Origin: Rhizorhabdus phycosphaerae
GTDB taxonomy: Bacteria; Pseudomonadota; Alphaproteobacteria; Sphingomonadales; Sphingomonadaceae
Length of the DNA stretch: 64,000 nucleotides
Direction: 5' to 3'
Assembly: GCF_011044255.1 (NCBI RefSeq)
Contig: NZ_CP049107.1
Coordinates: 1 to 64,000 of the forward strand
Shown here: positions 60,877-64,000 of the stretch, piece after piece
Layout of the letters: each line of letters starts with the position of its first letter
How positions within the stretch are numbered: the stretch's first letter is position 1
Position numbers and translations under genes: made by a program
Notes under the pieces: model-generated
What the model saw: only the letters and a program-made list of their open reading frames with translations
Told to the model about the DNA's origin: nothing
Database searches by the model: none

Positions 60877-61571
60877 CATTTGAGACAGCCGGCTAGCCCG
60901 AATCGTTGGACCTGCCCCATGCGCCGGGCGATCCGGTCGCCATAGCGGCGGGTATAGCCGGTCGGCGCGATGGCAGCCCGCTTCTTGGGCAAAGGCAGAA
61001 CCGCGGCGATGCGCGCCGCTTCGGCGCGGCTCAGTCGCGATGCGTCATGGCGGAAATAGCGCATGGCCCCGGCATTGGCGCCATAGGTGCCGATCCCGGT
61101 CTCCGCGACGTTGAGATAGACCTCCATGATTCGCTTCTTCGACCAGAGCAGTTCGATTAGCAGGGTGAACCAGGCCTCCAGCACCTTTCGCAGATAGCCG
61201 CCATTTTGCCAGAGGAAGGCGTTCTTCGCGGTCTGCTGGCTGATGGTGGAGCCGCCGCGAATCTTCCGGCGTCCCTCGATGTTATTCTCCAGTGCGTTGT
61301 ACATCGCCTTGAAATCGAAGCCGAAATGACGGCAGAAATTGCCGTCCTCGGCCGCGATGGCGGCGATCGGCATGTTCGACGACATATCGTCGAGCGACAT
61401 CCAGTCCTTGGTGATGCCACGCCCGTCGGTCGCATTGGCGAGCATCGTTGCCGTCACCGGTGGCGGCACGAAGCGGTAGAGCGCGACCCAAAGGACCGAG
61501 CCGATCACGAAATAGAGGATGCCCCGACCGAGAATGCGGAGCGCTGCACGGGCACGAGAAGACTTCGGCAT
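60876..61571 (-). CDS. mtgA: Monofunctional peptidoglycan transglycosylase
   Basis: A 231-residue GT51 enzyme that polymerises lipid II without a transpeptidase domain. A membrane anchor lies at about residues 12-35. The catalytic Glu is in EDGNFCRHFGFD, and GGSTISQQTAKNAFLW is the family substrate-binding motif. Ends LAGCLK. It lies 12 bases downstream of the polytopic membrane protein gene on the same strand. Confidence 0.94.
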   Translation of the reverse strand: MPKSSRARAALRILGRGILYFVIGSVLWVALYRFVPPPVTATMLANATDGRGITKDWMSLDDMSSNMPIAAIAAEDGNFCRHFGFDFKAMYNALENNIEGRRKIRGGSTISQQTAKNAFLWQNGGYLRKVLEAWFTLLIELLWSKKRIMEVYLNVAETGIGTYGANAGAMRYFRHDASRLSRAEAARIAAVLPLPKKRAAIAPTGYTRRYGDRIARRMGQVQRFGLAGCLK

Positions 61572-61583
61572 GGCCGCCGGATA

Positions 61584-63080
61584 TCACCGGTCGGCGCGCA
61601 GGATAAGCCCGCTATGCGTCCTGATCAGCGACAGACGTGCGGTTTCCAATCCCCGCAGCCCGCTCTTTCGGAGGATCTTGTCCGGCTTCGGGCGCACGAA
61701 GGGGGGCACCTGCTCGACCCACAGCAGCACGGGGCACCGGTCTAGACGAGCCGTGACCGGCTTGCCTTCGCGCAACAGCGTTACCGGAAAGCCGTGCAGC
61801 TTCGCCAGCCGCCGATAGCCGAGATCGAAGACCGGTTCTTCCCGACGTGCTGCGCGCGACGTGCTGCCCTCGTCGATCCGCCAGCCGGAGGCTGCATAGA
61901 CCTGGGTCTGGGGGCATTGCTCGACGATGCGGGCAATCTTCTTCGCTCCGTTCTGCCAGGCACCACCGAGGCCGCCTACCGCCATCGACGTGAGCGCGGA
62001 CAGAGCCGCCACCGCACACAGAGCGTTCGTCCACAACCTGCTATCGAGCAGCTTGGTGCCGGCCGTTGCCATCAGCGCAGCGACGAGGACCGCAAGATCG
62101 GCGCTGTTGGAACTGGTGACCAGACGGCGCTGCGCATCGATTTGCAGGATCGCCACGAGCGCTGCCACGAGCGAGATGCCGAGCAGGGCTGCGAACCCGC
62201 TGTCGTGCCGCGTCCATTTCTCGCGGCGGACATAGGCGCCAGCGACTGCGATAGGGTTATGCACGATCGTGCCGATCAGCAGTCCCGTCATCACCGCGAA
62301 GGCGGAGGTGGACTCCAGATCGATCCAGTTCTGATACAGGTCGAAATGGCGGCTCCAGGACGGCGCCTGCCACGAAATGGAGGCCACCACGGCTGCCACC
62401 GACAGGGCGAGAGTCAGGATCAGCGATCTGGCCCAACGGCGCAGCCCGCGTGCCATCGCGGCGAGGATGGTCGCCATGGCAAGAACGCTGCCGAACAGCG
62501 CGCCGCCATAGTCGAGCGTAATCGCGGCCATCGTCGCCAGCAGGCCGAAGATCGCGATGCGTCCGTCCTTGCGGCTTCGATAATCCTCCTGCACATAGAG
62601 AATGTGGCGCGCGAGCATGGTCTGGATCGCGAAGCCCGACAGCTGCCAGAAATCGCCGCGATAGAGGCCGATCGCGTGGATGGTCGCCGGAGTCGACAGC
62701 ATGAGCAGCAGGAAGACCGCGTGAAATTGTCGATCATCGGGCAGGCGGCGCATGAAGGCGCGTCCGGCAAGAAGCAGGAAGATCAGGGCAGGGGCGTGCG
62801 AGGCGAGCCTCGCCAACGCGACTAGATCGAGGCCGAGCCGCGACAGGAGCGATGCCCAGGCATCGAAAACCGGGGGGCGAATGTCGAGCGACCAGCGCAG
62901 GTGGGCCAGCGTGTCGATCGGCTTGCCGGCATCGGCGAGATAGAGTGTCCAGAGATCGTCGAAGGATGTGCCGTCGAGCAGCGCCGAGGCCAGCAGGCAG
63001 CCGACGACGATCGCCATCGAAAGCGCGATAGCCTTATCGCCGCGCCTCGCCCGCCGCGGCGTATTGTCTTCCCCCGTCAT
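61584..63080 (-). CDS. Polytopic membrane protein of unknown function (498 aa)
   Basis: At least ten hydrophobic segments span residues about 18-400, with a soluble C-terminal region (about 405-498) that contains two Cys (EQCPQTQ and DRCPVLL). The layout resembles GT-C glycosyltransferase-like or O-antigen membrane proteins, and the loop after the first helix contains GTSFDDLWTLY. Diagnostic acidic motifs are not convincing, so no activity is assigned. It sits upstream of mtgA with a 12-base gap and is divergent from an outer-membrane-like protein gene. Confidence 0.7.
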   Translation of the reverse strand: MTGEDNTPRRARRGDKAIALSMAIVVGCLLASALLDGTSFDDLWTLYLADAGKPIDTLAHLRWSLDIRPPVFDAWASLLSRLGLDLVALARLASHAPALIFLLLAGRAFMRRLPDDRQFHAVFLLLMLSTPATIHAIGLYRGDFWQLSGFAIQTMLARHILYVQEDYRSRKDGRIAIFGLLATMAAITLDYGGALFGSVLAMATILAAMARGLRRWARSLILTLALSVAAVVASISWQAPSWSRHFDLYQNWIDLESTSAFAVMTGLLIGTIVHNPIAVAGAYVRREKWTRHDSGFAALLGISLVAALVAILQIDAQRRLVTSSNSADLAVLVAALMATAGTKLLDSRLWTNALCAVAALSALTSMAVGGLGGAWQNGAKKIARIVEQCPQTQVYAASGWRIDEGSTSRAARREEPVFDLGYRRLAKLHGFPVTLLREGKPVTARLDRCPVLLWVEQVPPFVRPKPDKILRKSGLRGLETARLSLIRTHSGLILRADR

Positions 63081-63146
63081 GAACGCGCCAGTAACATGTG
63101 GCAGCGCACATGTCAGTGGAACAGGTCACAGCGACAAGGAAAGTTC

Positions 63147-63950
63147 ATGGTCCGCTGCGTAGTTATTGCGGGTCTGGCGCTGGCGATGGGCGCTACCGGA
63201 TCGCCCCTTTCGGCCGCAGAAAGGGACTATTGTCCCGATCGTCCTGGGATCGGCAATCCGACCTGTACCATGGAGGTCGGAGCTACCTCGGTCGAGGTCG
63301 GGCTGGCAGACTGGTCGCGAGATAGCATGGGAGTGGCCGACAGGACGACCGACCTGGCGCTCGGGGATATTCTGGTCCGAAGAGGGGTGGCCGATCGTGC
63401 CGAAGTGCAGCTCGGTTGGACCAGCTTCGGGCGGCATTTCGAGCGCGATTCCGTTGGTACGAGGTCGCAAAGCGGCATGGGCGACATATTCGTCGCCTTC
63501 CGCCGCAACATGATGAATCCCGACGGGAGCGGTACGTCTCTGGCGGTCATGGTGCAGGGAACCATCCCGACCGGGGGAGCCGCGATCGGCGCGGGGGACT
63601 GGTCGGCAGGCCTGGAAGTGCCGATGTCGTTCGAGCTCAACGACCATCTTTCTTTCGCGCTGATGCCATCTGTAGAAGCTGCGGTCGACGAGGATCGATC
63701 GGGCCGGCATCTGGCCTATGCCAATGTCATCGGGTTGACCGACAAAATGTCCGACCACCTGAGCGCTACGCTCGAATATCAGGTGGAGCGCGACCGGGAC
63801 CCGTCCGGTCACCAGACATTTCACGTCGCCGGCTTCTCCATGGGACTGCAGCCAGATGACGACTTGCAGTTCGACATCGGCGTCAACGCGGGATTGAACC
63901 ACGCAGCAACCGATGTCGAAATCTATGCTGGGATATCACGCCGCTTCTAA
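63147..63950 (+). CDS. Outer-membrane transporter-like beta-barrel protein
   Basis: A 267-residue exported protein: signal peptide (about 1-22, ending SAA), then alternating polar/hydrophobic strands typical of a beta-barrel, ending in Phe (GISRRF), an outer-membrane signature. The stretch LGWTSFGRHFERDS and DIFVAFRRNM resemble the Phenol_MetA_deg/transporter-type family. Two Cys lie in the N-terminal plug (DYCPDRPG and PTCTME). AAGGAAA four bases before the ATG fixes the start; the in-frame extension is rejected. A hairpin follows. Confidence 0.72.
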   Translation: MVRCVVIAGLALAMGATGSPLSAAERDYCPDRPGIGNPTCTMEVGATSVEVGLADWSRDSMGVADRTTDLALGDILVRRGVADRAEVQLGWTSFGRHFERDSVGTRSQSGMGDIFVAFRRNMMNPDGSGTSLAVMVQGTIPTGGAAIGAGDWSAGLEVPMSFELNDHLSFALMPSVEAAVDEDRSGRHLAYANVIGLTDKMSDHLSATLEYQVERDRDPSGHQTFHVAGFSMGLQPDDDLQFDIGVNAGLNHAATDVEIYAGISRRF

Positions 63951-63972
63951 GCGGCATGGCGAGATGAGCGAG

Positions 63973-63992
63973 GGCGGGGCGTGAGCCCCGCC
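63973..63992 (+). terminator. Hairpin at window end
   Basis: A perfect 8-bp stem GGCGGGGC/GCCCCGCC with a GTGA loop lies 22 bases after the last gene. No T-run is seen before the window ends. Confidence 0.5.
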
Positions 63993-64000
63993 GATCGTCA

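Overview
This window is ordinary-looking, GC-rich alphaproteobacterial chromosome. It most resembles the Sphingomonadales (Sphingomonas/Rhizorhabdus-like). Three things point there: dnaA is not followed by dnaN/recF; alphaproteobacterial markers are present (a DUF1013/TrcR-type regulator, a PlcP-type phospholipase gene paired with a glycosyltransferase, and an HdaA-like protein before ppk); and many genes use GTG/TTG starts with 1-4 base stop/start overlaps. The genus is inferred, not proven. No prophage, CRISPR array or intact insertion sequence was seen.

Layout. 1-4.2 kb: dnaA (its GTG is base 1), an IscU-like scaffold, a CPA2 cation/proton antiporter and a DUF423 membrane protein. 4.2-8.2 kb (minus strand): a flotillin with its small NfeD/YqiJ-like partner, then aroB and aroK. 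8.3-16.2 kb: two sphingomonad-type hypotheticals, xerD, an MHS transporter, alr, mlaE-mlaF and a peroxiredoxin. 16.3-24.3 kb: a glutathione transferase, a plcP-glycosyltransferase pair with upstream PHO-box-like repeats, a trcR-like gene behind a terminator-like leader, xseB-ispA, coaD, a secreted cyclophilin, queA and a 2-oxoglutarate oxygenase.

24.3-31.9 kb is the main accessory region. An AT-rich leader precedes a secreted unknown protein and a small protein with an L,D-transpeptidase-like motif. These face a minus-strand chaperone-usher operon with three DUF4402 pilin-like subunits. Its usher has an unusual N-terminus and a C-terminal calcium-loop-like/beta-sandwich segment. 32-38.8 kb: an M28 peptidase, an AIM24-like protein, ndk and a GNAT; then a lower-GC patch with tandem repeats and a Cys-rich lipoprotein; then purN and purM. 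38.8-49.6 kb: hdaA, ppk1, PAP2, ppx, rnd, aspS, ppk2 and HU, so polyphosphate synthesis and degradation genes lie within about 8.5 kb. A tRNA-Val(CAC) follows.

49.7-54.9 kb is a second accessory patch. It holds a gene-poor, AT-rich stretch with palindromes, an orphan single-domain response regulator, an orphan HigA-like antidote, an NTF2-like protein, an OafA-type acyltransferase with an SGNH domain, and a small APH-like kinase. 55-64 kb returns to core genes: an alpha/beta hydrolase; two tandem cysteine desulfurases overlapping a ferredoxin; SRP RNA (ffs)-dnaX-ybaB; mtgA; a polytopic membrane protein; and an outer-membrane transporter-like protein.

The best candidate for an under-described system is the DUF4402 chaperone-usher locus with its convergent secreted/LD-transpeptidase-like neighbours. 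Of the regulatory signals, the plcP PHO-like repeats, the trcR leader hairpin and the Shine-Dalgarno-masking hairpin of the flotillin operon deserve tests.
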